A DNA stretch of 64,000 bases, from contig NZ_BMPF01000001.1 in the NCBI RefSeq assembly GCF_014647455.2, positions 682,001 to 746,000 of the forward strand, given 5' to 3'. The position numbers were made by a program, and so were the translations under genes. A model generated the notes under the pieces. The model was given only the letters and a program-made list of their open reading frames with translations. It searched no databases and was not told the DNA's origin. Shown here one piece after another: positions 50,386 through 62,142 of this stretch; the stretch's first letter is position 1; each line of letters begins with the position of its first letter. The stretch is from Halarchaeum grantii (lineage in GTDB: Archaea > Halobacteriota > Halobacteria > Halobacteriales > Halobacteriaceae).

Positions 50386-51324
50386 CTAGTCGAGCACGCC
50401 GACGCGCCGGAGTTCCGCGAGCAGCGCCGCCCGCTTCAGCAGGCAGAAGCCGGCGAAGATGACGAGGAAGCCGACGGCCGTCGTCGCGTCGAGCGACTCG
50501 CCGAGTAGGAGCCAGCCGACGACGGCGGCGACGACGGGCGCGACGTAGGAGACGAGGTTGATCTCGATGGAGCCGAGGCGCTCGTGTAGGTCGAAGTAGA
50601 GGAGGAAGCCGAGCGCGCTCGCGACGACGGAGAGGTAGAGGAGTGCGCCGACGCTCTCGACGGTGAGCGGAATCCGCTGTGATTCGCCGAGCGCGACGCT
50701 CGCGGCGTTCATGAGGAGCGCGCCGAAGAGCATCGACCACGCCTCCATCGTCTCGGCGGGGAGGCCGGCGTCGATGCGTTCGGTGAGGACGCTGCCGAGC
50801 GCGAACGACGCGGCGGCGCAGAAGACGAGGAGGGGGCCGAGCGCGTTCGACCCGACGACGGCGGAGAGGTCGCCGCTCGCGAACACCTCGGGCGGGACGA
50901 CGAGGACGGCGACGCCGACGAGGCCGAGGAGGAGGCCGAGCACGCCGAGCGCGGAGAGGCGCGTGCTCGGGAGGAGCGAGCGACTGAACGCCGTCGTGAG
51001 CACGGGACTGAGGCTGACGACGACGGCGGCGGACGCGGAGGTGACGCCGGGGAGGTCCTCGCCGACGAAGAGGAAGGCGTGGTAGGCGGCGATGAGGAGG
51101 ACGGCACCGACGGCGACCGCGAGCCAGTCCGCGCGCGTCTCGGGGCGCCACCGGTCGGTCGCGTACCACGCGTACGCGAGCATCAGGACGGCGGCGACGT
51201 CGTAGCGCAGCGCCGCGAAGAAGACGGGGTCGAAGAACGCGAGGCCGGCCTTGATCGCGACGAACGCCGACCCCCACGCGAGGGCGAGCACGCAGAAGAG
51301 CAGGAGGGTCCGATATCGGGACAC
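50386..51324 (-). CDS. DMT-superfamily exporter with two EamA domains
   Basis: A 312-residue protein with ten predicted membrane helices in two EamA repeats. The first is near residues 5-140 (YRTLLLFCVLALAWGSAFVA, GVTSASAAVVVSLSPVLTTAF). The second is near 160-295 (LLVFCAAASFALGSVLT, INLVSYVAPVVAAVVGWLLLGE). Such proteins export metabolites such as amino acids or nucleotide precursors; no substrate can be read. It is convergent with the small membrane gene. Confidence 0.88.
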   Translation of the reverse strand: MSRYRTLLLFCVLALAWGSAFVAIKAGLAFFDPVFFAALRYDVAAVLMLAYAWYATDRWRPETRADWLAVAVGAVLLIAAYHAFLFVGEDLPGVTSASAAVVVSLSPVLTTAFSRSLLPSTRLSALGVLGLLLGLVGVAVLVVPPEVFASGDLSAVVGSNALGPLLVFCAAASFALGSVLTERIDAGLPAETMEAWSMLFGALLMNAASVALGESQRIPLTVESVGALLYLSVVASALGFLLYFDLHERLGSIEINLVSYVAPVVAAVVGWLLLGESLDATTAVGFLVIFAGFCLLKRAALLAELRRVGVLD

Positions 51325-51444
51325 GGCGGAACGATGGCTCCGCCGCCACTCAACGTTTCGATAAGCGCTCGCTCGCGGTGGGCCCCGCGTCGCGCGCCAC
51401 TCGACCGTCCGCCGCGTCCCACGATGGATGCCGCGTCGAGCGCG

Positions 51445-51948
51445 TTACGCCGCGTCGCCCGTCCGCTCGCGGTGGACGGCGCGCAGGACGTCCTGTCTGG
51501 TGACGATCCCGACGAGGTGCCCGTCCTCGACGACGGGGATGCGATTGACGTCCTCCTCCTCATCGGCGAGCACGCCGAGCACGTCGTCGAGGGTCGCCTC
51601 GGGCGTGACCGTCCGGACGTCCGTCGTCATCACCTCGCGGATCGGCTTCCCGGCGTTCTTCGCGAGGTCGAGTTCGACGTCGAGTTCGTCCCACGAGAGG
51701 TCGAGGGCGTACGTCAGGCTCTCGAGGAAGGGCGGGAAGCCGAACGGGACGTAGAGCGTGCGGTCGCTCGGCTGGAAGATGTCGACGAGGTCGTGCTCGG
51801 TGACGATGCCGACGAGTTCGCTCCCCTCGACGACGGGGAAGCCCGTGAAGTCGCGTCGGGAGAGCTTCGTGAGCACCTCGCCGATCTCGTCGTCGGGCGC
51901 GACGGTCTCGACGTCCGTCGTCATCAGCTCGCGTGCGGTGAGTCCCAT
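51445..51948 (-). CDS. Two-CBS-domain protein
   Basis: A 167-residue protein from ATG at 51948 (MGLTARELMTTDVETV). Residues 5-60 and 105-165 are CBS repeats with LMTTDVETVAPDDEIGEVL and VMTTDVRTVTPEATLDDVL. An insertion of about 40 residues between them contains YVPFGFPPFLESLTYAL. A stand-alone CBS pair probably senses nucleotides. It is divergent from the RNase H-like gene. Confidence 0.85.
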   Translation of the reverse strand: MGLTARELMTTDVETVAPDDEIGEVLTKLSRRDFTGFPVVEGSELVGIVTEHDLVDIFQPSDRTLYVPFGFPPFLESLTYALDLSWDELDVELDLAKNAGKPIREVMTTDVRTVTPEATLDDVLGVLADEEEDVNRIPVVEDGHLVGIVTRQDVLRAVHRERTGDAA

Positions 51949-52037
51949 AGTGACCAGTCGGCGGAGACCGTAGTAGTAGTTGTGGGACGGCCCGAATCGG
52001 CGCACGGTTTAAGTCCGAGCGTCAGGTACCCACGAGT

Positions 52038-52658
52038 ATGGCCACCGTGGGCCGCCACCGGCTGCGTGAGCTGTTCGACGACTCACCGACCCCGCATATC
52101 GCACACTACCCCCACACGCACCGACGCGATTACTACGTCGCGACGGACGGGTCGTTCGCCCCCGATGGGGGCGGCCTCGGTGTCGTCGTCGAGACGCGGA
52201 GCGGCGAGCGCGTCGCGCGCCTCGCGCTCCCGGACGCCGCGCCCGACAACAACGTCGCGGAGTACCGCGCGCTCCACCTCGGTCTCGACGTCCTCGCGCA
52301 CCGCGCGCCGGCGGACGCGAACGTCGGCGTCCTCGTCGACCACAGCGACCTCGCGGCGGACGTCAACCTCGCCGTCCTCGCCGCGCGCGGCCCCGATTAT
52401 CGCCCGCTCCGGGACGTCACCGTCCCGAGCGGCGCCGCGAACCACTGGCGCGGCATCCGCGCGCGCATCGCCGGCTTCGGGAAGCTCCGCGCCGCCGAGC
52501 TCCCGAGCGGGGAGAACCCCGCGCACGCCCTCGCGAACGCCCCCGAGCAGTACGGGCACGTCAACGACGAGCCCGCGAAGTGTACGCTCCCCGACGTCGA
52601 GGCGGACGAGCCCCAGATCCCGCCGCCGAGCCGCGCGAACCGACACGCCGGGGACTGA
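52038..52658 (+). CDS. RNase H-like family protein
   Basis: A 206-residue protein. The core has the RNase HI pattern: YYVATDGSF (first Asp), NNVAEYRALHLGL (Glu in the helix) and VGVLVDHSDLAADVN (second Asp). A C-terminal acidic, Pro-rich tail of about 50 residues is probably disordered. Type 1 RNases H remove RNA from hybrids; haloarchaea have several variants. The final Asp/Glu of the catalytic set is not evident, so activity is uncertain. Confidence 0.75.
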   Translation: MATVGRHRLRELFDDSPTPHIAHYPHTHRRDYYVATDGSFAPDGGGLGVVVETRSGERVARLALPDAAPDNNVAEYRALHLGLDVLAHRAPADANVGVLVDHSDLAADVNLAVLAARGPDYRPLRDVTVPSGAANHWRGIRARIAGFGKLRAAELPSGENPAHALANAPEQYGHVNDEPAKCTLPDVEADEPQIPPPSRANRHAGD

Positions 52659-52741
52659 GGGACTCGGGCGACGACAGGGCGGGCGCGGGCGTCTCGCGCG
52701 TGGACAACTATTTTGGTCGTCGGCGTACCTCGGATTCGACG

Positions 52742-54046
52742 ATGCCCTCCACACGATTTTCGCGCCGGCGGCTACTCGCGGGTATCGGCGCGGCGAGCGT
52801 CGCGGCCGTCGCGGGGTGCGCATCGCTCCCCGCCGGACCGACGGACGGCGTGACGTCGGTCCGTCGCGCGCACCTCTCGATGCCCGCGACGCCCCGGCCG
52901 AACGAGCCGACGGACGCGCAGGTGCTCGCGCTCCGCGCGCACCTCGACGGCCTCGTGACGGCGGCGGAACCGCTCTACGCGCGCGCCGACGACGGCGACG
53001 CGCTTCCCGAGGACGTCAGCGTACGGGTCGGCGCGGGCGTCCCGTCGGTCCGGGAGTTCCTCGCGGAGAGCGCGGACGCGCCGGCGTCGATGGACTACGG
53101 GTTCGCGCGGAGTCGCGTGTCGTACGCGGGGTTCGCGCTCGGCTACCTGCGGGGCTGGTTCGGACTCGACGACCCGGCTGGCGCCCGCGAGCGCGCTCGG
53201 GACGCGCGGGCGTCGCTGACGAACGCGGGCGCGGAGACGCCGCGACGCGCCGACGAGACCCGCGACTATCTCGCGCAGGTCGGGTGGGCGGAGCGCGCCC
53301 TCCGGTTCGCGTGGCTGGCGGTCGATCAGCACGACGGCGAGACGGACCGCGACCCCCCGGCGTCGCGGGCGGGCCGAGCGGAGCGAGTCGGGACCCACTA
53401 TCGGCAGGCCGCGAAGGCGCGGATGCACGCGACGGCCGGCCGCCACTACGCTCGGGAGTACCGACGCGGGCTGTCCGATGGGGCGACGCCCGTCGTCGGC
53501 GCCCTCGACGAGCGCCGGGACGCGTTCCTGTCGCGCATCGAGTCGGACGCGCCGCCACGCGGGCGCCCACGGGCGCTCGCCGACCGGTACGACGACCCGG
53601 CGGTGGCGGCGTACTACCGCCGCCTCGACAACCCGCGCGGTGCGGTCGCAGAGCAGGCGCATCTCGCGCGGACCGCGGCCGAGCACGGCTGGCACGCGCT
53701 CGGCGCTCTCGCGGCGCTCCGGGCGGCGGCGAACCTCGCGGGCTACGAGCACGCCGTGGCGGCGGACGTGTCGACGGTCCGGGACGGCGTCGCGCCCGCC
53801 GCGCTCTTCGAGGCGAAGCGGCGGGTCGTTCGACGCGTCGGGGCGCTCGCGGACCGGGACGGCGCGCTCGGCACGTGGCTCGCCGGGGAGCCCGCGCGGC
53901 TCGTCGCGGCCGGCGAGGGCTACCTCGACGCGGACGTGATGGACAGCCGCGCGAGCGCCCGCGCCGTCTGCTTCGCGTTCTTCCGGCACGCGGCCGGATA
54001 CGCGGCGGCGCTCCCGGGACTCCTCGCGCGAGTCGAGAGCGCGTAG
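52742..54046 (+). CDS. Tat lipoprotein of unknown function
   Basis: A 434-residue secreted protein. SRRRLLAGIGAASVAAVAGC at the start is a Tat signal with lipobox, so it is exported folded and lipid-anchored. The mature part is Ala/Arg-rich and almost wholly alpha-helical, with repeated helices such as AAKARMHATAGRHYAREYRRG and EHGWHALGALAALRAAANLAG, resembling TPR-like or helical solenoid proteins. No catalytic motif is seen. A TATA-like CTATTTTGG starts 35 bases upstream. Confidence 0.75.
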   Translation: MPSTRFSRRRLLAGIGAASVAAVAGCASLPAGPTDGVTSVRRAHLSMPATPRPNEPTDAQVLALRAHLDGLVTAAEPLYARADDGDALPEDVSVRVGAGVPSVREFLAESADAPASMDYGFARSRVSYAGFALGYLRGWFGLDDPAGARERARDARASLTNAGAETPRRADETRDYLAQVGWAERALRFAWLAVDQHDGETDRDPPASRAGRAERVGTHYRQAAKARMHATAGRHYAREYRRGLSDGATPVVGALDERRDAFLSRIESDAPPRGRPRALADRYDDPAVAAYYRRLDNPRGAVAEQAHLARTAAEHGWHALGALAALRAAANLAGYEHAVAADVSTVRDGVAPAALFEAKRRVVRRVGALADRDGALGTWLAGEPARLVAAGEGYLDADVMDSRASARAVCFAFFRHAAGYAAALPGLLARVESA

Positions 54047-54052
54047 CGGGCG

Positions 54053-54444
54053 TTACTCCTCGGCGAGCGGGCCGACGAGTTCGATGACGTGGCCGTCCGG
54101 GTCTTCGACGAACGCAGTGCGCGCGCCCGCTGTGTCGTTGTTCTCGGGTTCCTGAACGACGCCGTGGTGGTCGATGTCGTCGAAGGCGGCGTCGACGTCG
54201 TCGACCTTCACGGCGAGGTGGTCCCAGCGGTCACCGGACTCGTCGGGCGTGACGCCCGCCGTCTCGGAGAACTGGAGTTCGACGCCGGCCTCGTCGGCGA
54301 CGTAGCGGTTCGTCGTGTCGCCGGCCTCGAAGCCCCACGACGCCTCGAAACCGAGTTGCTCGGTGTACCACGCGACCGCGCGCTCGGCGTCCGCGACGTT
54401 CAGGCAGGTGTGGAGGAAGGTGGCGTCGGCACCGGTGTCGTCGC

Positions 54445-54448
<4 letters not shown>
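54053..54448 (-). CDS. VOC (glyoxalase/dioxygenase fold) protein
   Basis: A 131-residue protein with two beta-alpha-beta-beta-beta repeats: [20 protein letters not shown], and [22 protein letters not shown] ending in [17 protein letters not shown]. The metal ligands of the family (an N-terminal His, a mid His and a C-terminal Glu) are present. Methylglyoxal or methylmalonyl-CoA epimerase activity is possible but not decided. Its ATG overlaps the malic enzyme stop by four bases. Confidence 0.85.
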
Positions 54449-56709
<2,261 letters not shown>

Positions 56710-56833
56710 GTCCACTACGGCGACGCGGCGGGCCAAAAACCTATGGACTGCGTCGAGACGGTGGTTCGTTGTTCGTCGAATTCCGTGTCTGGTGTGTGTC
56801 GGCCGTCGAACGACTCGGCGCCGGAGTTGCCGC

Positions 56834-56841
56834 AATTTATG
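56834..56841 (+). promoter_or_regulatory. TATA element of the ABC transporter operon
   Basis: CAATTTATG lies 25-33 bases before the start of the binding-protein gene at 56866. This predicts a leaderless transcript. The divergent gap also holds GGTTTTTGG (about 56737-56744) for the leftward malic enzyme. Confidence 0.55.
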
Positions 56842-56865
56842 TAGACCCCGGCCGATTGCGTGGAT

Positions 56866-57714
56866 ATGGACAGACGGAGTTACCTCAAGGCACTCGGCGC
56901 GAGCGGCGCGGCGCTCACGCTCGCCGGCTGTACGTCGAACGGCGGTGGCGACGGCAGTACGACGACCGGGAGCACGACGACCGGAAGCACGACGTCCGGC
57001 ACGCAGCAGACGCGGATCGTCGCCGGCACCGCGCCCGGCTTCCAGCCGTTCGAGATGATACAGGACGGCGAGCTCGTCGGCTTCGACATCGACCTCCTCG
57101 AGGCCGTCGTCGAGCAGGCGGACGGCTACACCCTGCAGGGCTGGGAGCAGTACGAGTTCGGCTCGCTCATCCAGGCGCTGACCACGGACAAGATCGACAC
57201 CATCGCCGCCGGGATGACGATCACCGAGAAGCGCAAGGAATCCATCGGGTTCACGAACCCCTACTGGGACGCGAATCAGGCGCTCCTCGTCCGCGAAGGG
57301 TCGAGCTTCCAGCCGCAGTCGCTCGAGGACCTCGCCGGCCACAAGGTCGGCGCGCAGTCCGGGACGACCGGCGAGGGCCTCATTCAGGACCTCATCGACG
57401 AGGGGACGCTCGCGGAGTCGAACTACAACGCCTACCCGAAATACCCGCTCGCGGTCTCCGACCTCGAGAACGGCAACATCGACGCCGTCGTCATCGACAC
57501 GCCGGTCGCCGAGACGTTCGTCGACAGCCGCGACGTCGTCGTCTCCGCGACCGTCGACACCGGCGAGCAGTACGGCTTCGGCGTCCGCCAGAACGACGGC
57601 GACCTCGAGTCCGCGCTCAACGGCGGCCTCGAGGCCGTCCGAGACAACGGCACGTACGCCGACCTGACCAAGAAGTGGTTCGCCTCCGGCGGTACCACGA
57701 CGACGAGCGAGTAA
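56866..57714 (+). CDS. Polar amino acid ABC transporter substrate-binding lipoprotein
   Basis: A 282-residue protein. The start at 56866 ([17 protein letters not shown]) gives a Tat-like twin-arginine signal and lipobox LAGC. A Ser/Thr-rich linker follows, then a family-3 solute-binding domain: [56 protein letters not shown] and [17 protein letters not shown]. The EKRKE motif is typical of His/Glu/Gln-binding proteins. It delivers the ligand to the permeases coded next. Confidence 0.92.
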   Translation: MDRRSYLKALGASGAALTLAGCTSNGGGDGSTTTGSTTTGSTTSGTQQTRIVAGTAPGFQPFEMIQDGELVGFDIDLLEAVVEQADGYTLQGWEQYEFGSLIQALTTDKIDTIAAGMTITEKRKESIGFTNPYWDANQALLVREGSSFQPQSLEDLAGHKVGAQSGTTGEGLIQDLIDEGTLAESNYNAYPKYPLAVSDLENGNIDAVVIDTPVAETFVDSRDVVVSATVDTGEQYGFGVRQNDGDLESALNGGLEAVRDNGTYADLTKKWFASGGTTTTSE

Positions 57715-57718
57715 CTCC

Positions 57719-58405
57719 ATGACCGCCGCCGCGCTGCCGCTCGCCACGTCCGACTGGACGTACGTCTGGCAGAACCTCGGCACGCTCCTCCGGGGCGTCT
57801 GGCCCGCCGTCCAGCTCACCGGGGCCGCGCTCCTCGCGGGATTCCTCGTCGGCGTCCCGCTCGGCGTGCTCGAAGTGTACGGCGGGCGGCGGAGTGCGTG
57901 GCTCGCCCGGAAGGCCGGCGTCGCCGTTCGCGGGACGCCGATCCTCGTCATCATGTTCATCACGTACTTCGGGCTCGGGCTCTCGCCGGCGTTCGTCGCC
58001 GCGACGGCCGCGCTCGGCGTCCGGAGCGCCGCCTATCAGGCGCAGGTGTTCCGGGGCGCGCTCCAGTCCATCGACCGCGGCCAGATGGAGGCCGCGCGCG
58101 CCGTCGGCCTCTCGAAGCTCGGCGCCATCCGGCACGTGATGATCCCGCAGGGGCTCCGACGCTTCGTCCCCGGCTTCCAGAACGAGTACACGATCGTCCT
58201 CAAGGACACCAGCATCGCGTTCGCGATCAGCTACACGGAGATATTCTACCAGATGTACAACCTCATCCCGCAGCAGACGACCGCGACGCCCGAGTTGTTC
58301 GTGACGGCGGCCGCCGTCTACCTCGTGTTGACGCTGGTCGGGAACCGAGTCCTCGACTACGTGGACGACGCCTTCGGCGTCCCCGGCGGGGGTGCCTCAC
58401 AGTGA
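57719..58405 (+). CDS. Polar amino acid ABC transporter permease 1
   Basis: A 228-residue membrane protein of the HisM family, starting four bases after the binding-protein stop. It has about five spans and the signature loop [26 protein letters not shown] (EAA motif), which docks the ATPase. [20 protein letters not shown] is also conserved. Its stop overlaps the GTG of the ATPase gene (GTGA). Confidence 0.92.
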   Translation: MTAAALPLATSDWTYVWQNLGTLLRGVWPAVQLTGAALLAGFLVGVPLGVLEVYGGRRSAWLARKAGVAVRGTPILVIMFITYFGLGLSPAFVAATAALGVRSAAYQAQVFRGALQSIDRGQMEAARAVGLSKLGAIRHVMIPQGLRRFVPGFQNEYTIVLKDTSIAFAISYTEIFYQMYNLIPQQTTATPELFVTAAAVYLVLTLVGNRVLDYVDDAFGVPGGGASQ

Positions 58406-59163
58406 GCGAGACCGACCACCTCCTCACCGCCGAGGACCTCCAGAAGAGCTACGGCGACGAGCGCGTCCTCGACGGCATCGACTTCACGATGGACGCACAG
58501 GACGTGCAGGTGCTCATCGGCCCGAGCGGCTCGGGGAAGTCCACGCTCCTCCGGTGCGTGAACCGCCTCACCGAGTTCGAGGGCGGAACGATCAGCCTCG
58601 ACGGCGAGGACGTCATGGCGATGGACGTCGACGAGCTGCGCCGGCAGGTCGGGATGGTCTTCCAGGACTTCAACCTCTTCGCGCACCTCACCGCGCGGGA
58701 GAACGTCGCGCTCGGCCCGCGTCGCGTCCTCGGGAAGTCGAAGGCGGACGCGAACGAGCGCGCGCTCGACGAGCTCGAACGCGTCGGCCTCGCCGACCAA
58801 GCCGACTCCTACCCGGCGGAGCTCTCCGGCGGGCAGAAACAGCGCGTCGGCATCGCTCGCGCGCTCGCGATGGACCCGAAGCTCATGCTCTTCGACGAGC
58901 CGACGTCCGCGCTCGACCCCGAGCTCATCGGCGAGGTCCTCGGCGTGATGCGCGAGCTCGCCGACGAGGGGATGACGATGCTCTGCGTCACCCACGAGAT
59001 GGGGTTCGCCCGGCAGGTCGCGACGGACATCATGTTCCTCGAGGACGGCCGCCTCGTCGAACACGGCGACCCCGAGCAGCTGTTCACGGACCCGCAACAC
59101 GAACGCACCGAGCAGTTCCTCCGCCGGCTCACCGACCTCCACGGCGGCGGGTCGGAGTCGTAG
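58402..59163 (+). CDS. Polar amino acid ABC transporter ATP-binding protein
   Basis: A 253-residue ATPase from GTG at 58402. Walker A is GPSGSGKST (about residues 35-43). The Q-loop is VGMVFQDFNLFAHLT, the signature LSGGQKQRVGIARAL, Walker B LMLFDEPTSALDPE and the switch His in CVTHEMGFARQ. It couples to both permeases. The stop is directly followed by the start of permease 2 at 59164. Confidence 0.95.
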   Translation: MSETDHLLTAEDLQKSYGDERVLDGIDFTMDAQDVQVLIGPSGSGKSTLLRCVNRLTEFEGGTISLDGEDVMAMDVDELRRQVGMVFQDFNLFAHLTARENVALGPRRVLGKSKADANERALDELERVGLADQADSYPAELSGGQKQRVGIARALAMDPKLMLFDEPTSALDPELIGEVLGVMRELADEGMTMLCVTHEMGFARQVATDIMFLEDGRLVEHGDPEQLFTDPQHERTEQFLRRLTDLHGGGSES

Positions 59164-60129
59164 ATGTCCGCAGCACGCGAGCGCCGTCACGCCGACCTGG
59201 AGCGCGGCCTCACGTACGCCATCGGCGGCGCGATCTGGCTCTGGCTCTGCTTCCGGTGGCTGAACTCGTGGCTCGGCGGCGTCGTCGTCGGGCCGACGGA
59301 GCCGCTGGTCCCGCAGTCGTTCGCCACGGCGACCGAGTCGCTCGGCGCGACGCTCGGCACCGTCGCGGACGGCGTCCCGCTCGTCGCGACCGGCTTCGAC
59401 TTCGTCGGCTGGGCCGTCGGGATGGTCGGGTTCGCGAGCCAGCACGGTCCGCAGCTCGCCGTCGCGGCGTGGCTCACCGTCGTCCTGACGGTCATCAGCA
59501 CCCTCGTCGGGCTCGTCATCGCGGTGCCGCTCGCGGCGGCGCGCGTCTACGGCCGCGTCACGAAGTACGTCGCGCTCGTCTACATCGAGCTCATTCGCGG
59601 GACGCCGCTCGTCGCACAGCTCTTCTTGCTCTACTACGGCGCGCCGTTCCTCTCGAAGTTCATCCGCGAGGTGCCGGGCGTCGGGCAGGGCATCGTCCCC
59701 GCGCAGGCCGTCTGGATCGCCATCATCGGCTTCGTCATCAACTCCTCGGCCTATCAGGCGGAGTACATCCGGGGCTCGGTGGAGAGCGTCGACCCCGGCC
59801 AACTGACGGCGGCGCGCGCCGTCGGCCTCGACAAGCTCGGCGGCATCCGCCACGTCGTCCTCCCGCAGGCGCTCCGGTACGCGATCCCGTCGTGGACGAA
59901 CGAGCTCGTCTACCTCATCAAGTACAGCTCGCTCGCGACGTTCATCACCGTCCCGGAGATCTTCACGCAGGCGGACGCGATCGGCTCTGAGACGTTCGCG
60001 TACACGAACGCCTACGTCCTCGCGGCCGTCTTCTACCTCGTGCTCGTCGTCACCGCGTCCTACGCGATGTCGAGAGTGGAGGCCGAGGTCGCGATTCCGG
60101 GCGTCGGCAGCAGCGACGCCGGGCGCTAG
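59164..60129 (+). CDS. Polar amino acid ABC transporter permease 2, with N-terminal extension
   Basis: A 321-residue HisM-family permease, about 90 residues longer than the first. The extra N-terminal segment has one clear span (AIGGAIWLWLCFRWLNSWLG) and a Gly/Pro-rich extracytoplasmic stretch. The core has IELIRGTPLVAQLFLLYYGA and the EAA-type loop TAARAVGLDKLGGIRHVVLPQALRYA. With permease 1 it could form a heterodimer. The next gene is convergent with overlapping stops. Confidence 0.92.
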   Translation: MSAARERRHADLERGLTYAIGGAIWLWLCFRWLNSWLGGVVVGPTEPLVPQSFATATESLGATLGTVADGVPLVATGFDFVGWAVGMVGFASQHGPQLAVAAWLTVVLTVISTLVGLVIAVPLAAARVYGRVTKYVALVYIELIRGTPLVAQLFLLYYGAPFLSKFIREVPGVGQGIVPAQAVWIAIIGFVINSSAYQAEYIRGSVESVDPGQLTAARAVGLDKLGGIRHVVLPQALRYAIPSWTNELVYLIKYSSLATFITVPEIFTQADAIGSETFAYTNAYVLAAVFYLVLVVTASYAMSRVEAEVAIPGVGSSDAGR

Positions 60130-60935
60130 CGATACGTCCCGAAGCCGACGCGCTCGGTGACGTTCACCGCCGTCCACCCGTCGTGCGAGCCGGTCAGCTC
60201 GACGCTCCCGTACTGGTGGTACTCGTTGCCCGTCCAGCCGCCGGCGAACCACCAGTTCGAGCCGGTGAACGAGACGAACACCTCGACGCTGGCGTTCGCC
60301 GGCGCGTCGTAGTCGGCGTAGACGGCGCTCTCGACGTGCCGGCAGGTGGCGTCGCCGGCGCCGGGGTCGTCGCAGGACACCTCGACGGCGTTCCGCCGCG
60401 GGACGAGCACCGGTTCGTCGCCGACGGGCGAGCGCGTGTCGATGGTGTGGTTCGTGCGGAGCGTCACGACCACCGTGTAGGGGTCGGTGACGCTGTGGTT
60501 TCCGGGCACGGGGGCGGGGTCGGCAGTCGTCGTCGGACCGTCACCGGTCGGGAGCGGCGTCGGGTCGGAGACGGTGCGCGTCTTCGCGGGGATGCGGGCG
60601 GCGGTGACGGCGAGCATCGGGCCCGCCGAGGTGTCGACGACCGCGTAGGAGAGGTTCGCGTCGCGCGTGACGCTGGCGTTCGGGACGCTCCCGGGGTCGA
60701 CGACCGCCGCGCCGACGCGCGTCTCGTTCGCCTCGGCGGGCACGGGGAGGTAGAGGGTCGCGTTCGTGAGCGTCGCGTTCGGCGTGACGCTCGCGCGGTA
60801 CTCGTACTCGTGCGTGTACGACTCCTCGACGGGCTGCGTGAAGTTCCAGAAGAGGACGACGGCGCCGCCGACGACGGCCGCGAACACGACGAGGGCGACG
60901 GCGACGACGGCGACGACGGTCCGACGAGCGGGCAT
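60126..60935 (-). CDS. Membrane-anchored extracellular protein of unknown function
   Basis: A 269-residue protein with an N-terminal signal anchor (VVAVVAVALVVFAAVVGGAVVLF, shown only in part: VVAVALVVFAAVVGG). The rest is extracellular and rich in Thr and Asn, with many N-x-S/T sequons (for example NATL, NASV, NLSY, NHS, NVTE), as in N-glycosylated haloarchaeal surface proteins. A Cys pair is seen near residue 195. No enzyme motif. Convergent with the ABC transporter. Confidence 0.7.
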   Translation of the reverse strand: MPARRTVVAVVAVALVVFAAVVGGAVVLFWNFTQPVEESYTHEYEYRASVTPNATLTNATLYLPVPAEANETRVGAAVVDPGSVPNASVTRDANLSYAVVDTSAGPMLAVTAARIPAKTRTVSDPTPLPTGDGPTTTADPAPVPGNHSVTDPYTVVVTLRTNHTIDTRSPVGDEPVLVPRRNAVEVSCDDPGAGDATCRHVESAVYADYDAPANASVEVFVSFTGSNWWFAGGWTGNEYHQYGSVELTGSHDGWTAVNVTERVGFGTYR

Positions 60936-60971
60936 ACGCGCACGGACACCGGTCAGCGTGATGAAGGTTTC

Positions 60972-62042
60972 TCAGAACTCGGTAACGACTTCGACGCCCG
61001 CCGTCCCGTAGTCGTCCATCGCGGCGAGGCGGGCGGGCACGGCGTCGAGCGACACCTCGCGGGTGACGAGCGCGCCCGGGTCGACGGCCGCGCCGGCGAC
61101 GAACCGGAGGAGCGCGGGATACGCCGTGGGGCTGAGGCCGCGCGCGCCCACCCAGTCGAGTTCGTCGCGCGTCATCGCGTCCGTCGGGAGCGCCACCTCG
61201 CCCGCCTCGGCGTCCGTCGTGAGGCCGATTTGGACGTGCGTGCCGCCCCGCCGGAGCGAGCGGGCGGAGTTCCGACAGGTCTCCGCGCGCCCGAGGGCGT
61301 CCACGGAGACGTGCGCGCCGCCGTCGGTCACCTCGCGAACGGCCGCGTCCGCACTCGCGGGTCCGCCGTCTTCGCTCGCGTCCACGAGTTCGGCCGCGCC
61401 GAGGTCGGCGGCGAGCGCCAGCGGTTCCTCGCGCACGTCGACCGCGACGACGGTCGCGCCGCGCGCCGCCGCGATCTGGACGGCGGACAGGCCGACGCCG
61501 CCGCAGCCGTGGACGGCGACCCGGTCGCCCGGGCCGACCGACGCGCGCTCGACGAGACCGTTGAACGCGGTGGCGTAGCGACAGCCGAGCGCGGCGGCGT
61601 CCCGGGCGGAGAGCGCGTCCGGGAGCGCGGCGAGGTTGTAGTCGGCGTGCGGGACGGCGACCCGTTCGGCGAACGCGCCCGGCACCGAGGGCTCGAAGCC
61701 GAGCGCGTACCCGTCGGAGCAGCGGTTCCCGTGCCCGGTCACGCAGTGCTCGCAGGTGCCGTCGCCGAGTGAGAACGGGACGGCGACCCGGTCCCCGACC
61801 GCCCACTCGGTGACGCGCTCACCGACGGCGCTGATCGTGCCCGCGGGTTCGTGGCCGAGCACCTGCCCGCGCTCGACCGCGTCGTCCGCCCACTCGCCGT
61901 GGCCCTTCCAGGCGTGCCAATCGCTCCGGCAGACCCCGCAGGCCTCGACGTCGACGACGACGCCGTGCTCGGGCGGCGTCGGTTCGGGGACGTCCTCGAT
62001 GGCGAGCGGGGCGTCGTACTCGCGCAAGACGGCGGCCTTCAT
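60972..62042 (-). CDS. adh: Zinc-dependent alcohol dehydrogenase
   Basis: A 356-residue MDR-family dehydrogenase from ATG at 62042 (MKAAVLREYDAPLAIED). Catalytic zinc ligands are in ACGVCRSDWHAWKG and GHEPAG. The structural zinc loop GTCEHCVTGHGNRC has three Cys, with Asp where the first Cys is usual. The NAD(P) fold motif is VHGCGGVGLSAVQIA, followed by VAVDVREEPL, whose Asp favours NAD. Substrate unknown. It is divergent from the isopentenyl-diphosphate isomerase gene. Confidence 0.9.
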   Translation of the reverse strand: MKAAVLREYDAPLAIEDVPEPTPPEHGVVVDVEACGVCRSDWHAWKGHGEWADDAVERGQVLGHEPAGTISAVGERVTEWAVGDRVAVPFSLGDGTCEHCVTGHGNRCSDGYALGFEPSVPGAFAERVAVPHADYNLAALPDALSARDAAALGCRYATAFNGLVERASVGPGDRVAVHGCGGVGLSAVQIAAARGATVVAVDVREEPLALAADLGAAELVDASEDGGPASADAAVREVTDGGAHVSVDALGRAETCRNSARSLRRGGTHVQIGLTTDAEAGEVALPTDAMTRDELDWVGARGLSPTAYPALLRFVAGAAVDPGALVTREVSLDAVPARLAAMDDYGTAGVEVVTEF

Positions 62043-62142
62043 GCGTGGTGGTGCGCGCGCGGACGGGAAAAGCGTCGCCTTCGTCCCCGCCGAGAGGACG
62101 GAAGTCCGAAGCCATTTGTAGCGCCTCGCCCTCCCATGGCCC

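Noticed and set aside
56710-57963. N-terminal extension of the malic enzyme frame to 1172 codons
   Set aside because: The extension covers the divergent promoter and the ABC binding-protein gene; MaeB begins normally at 56709.
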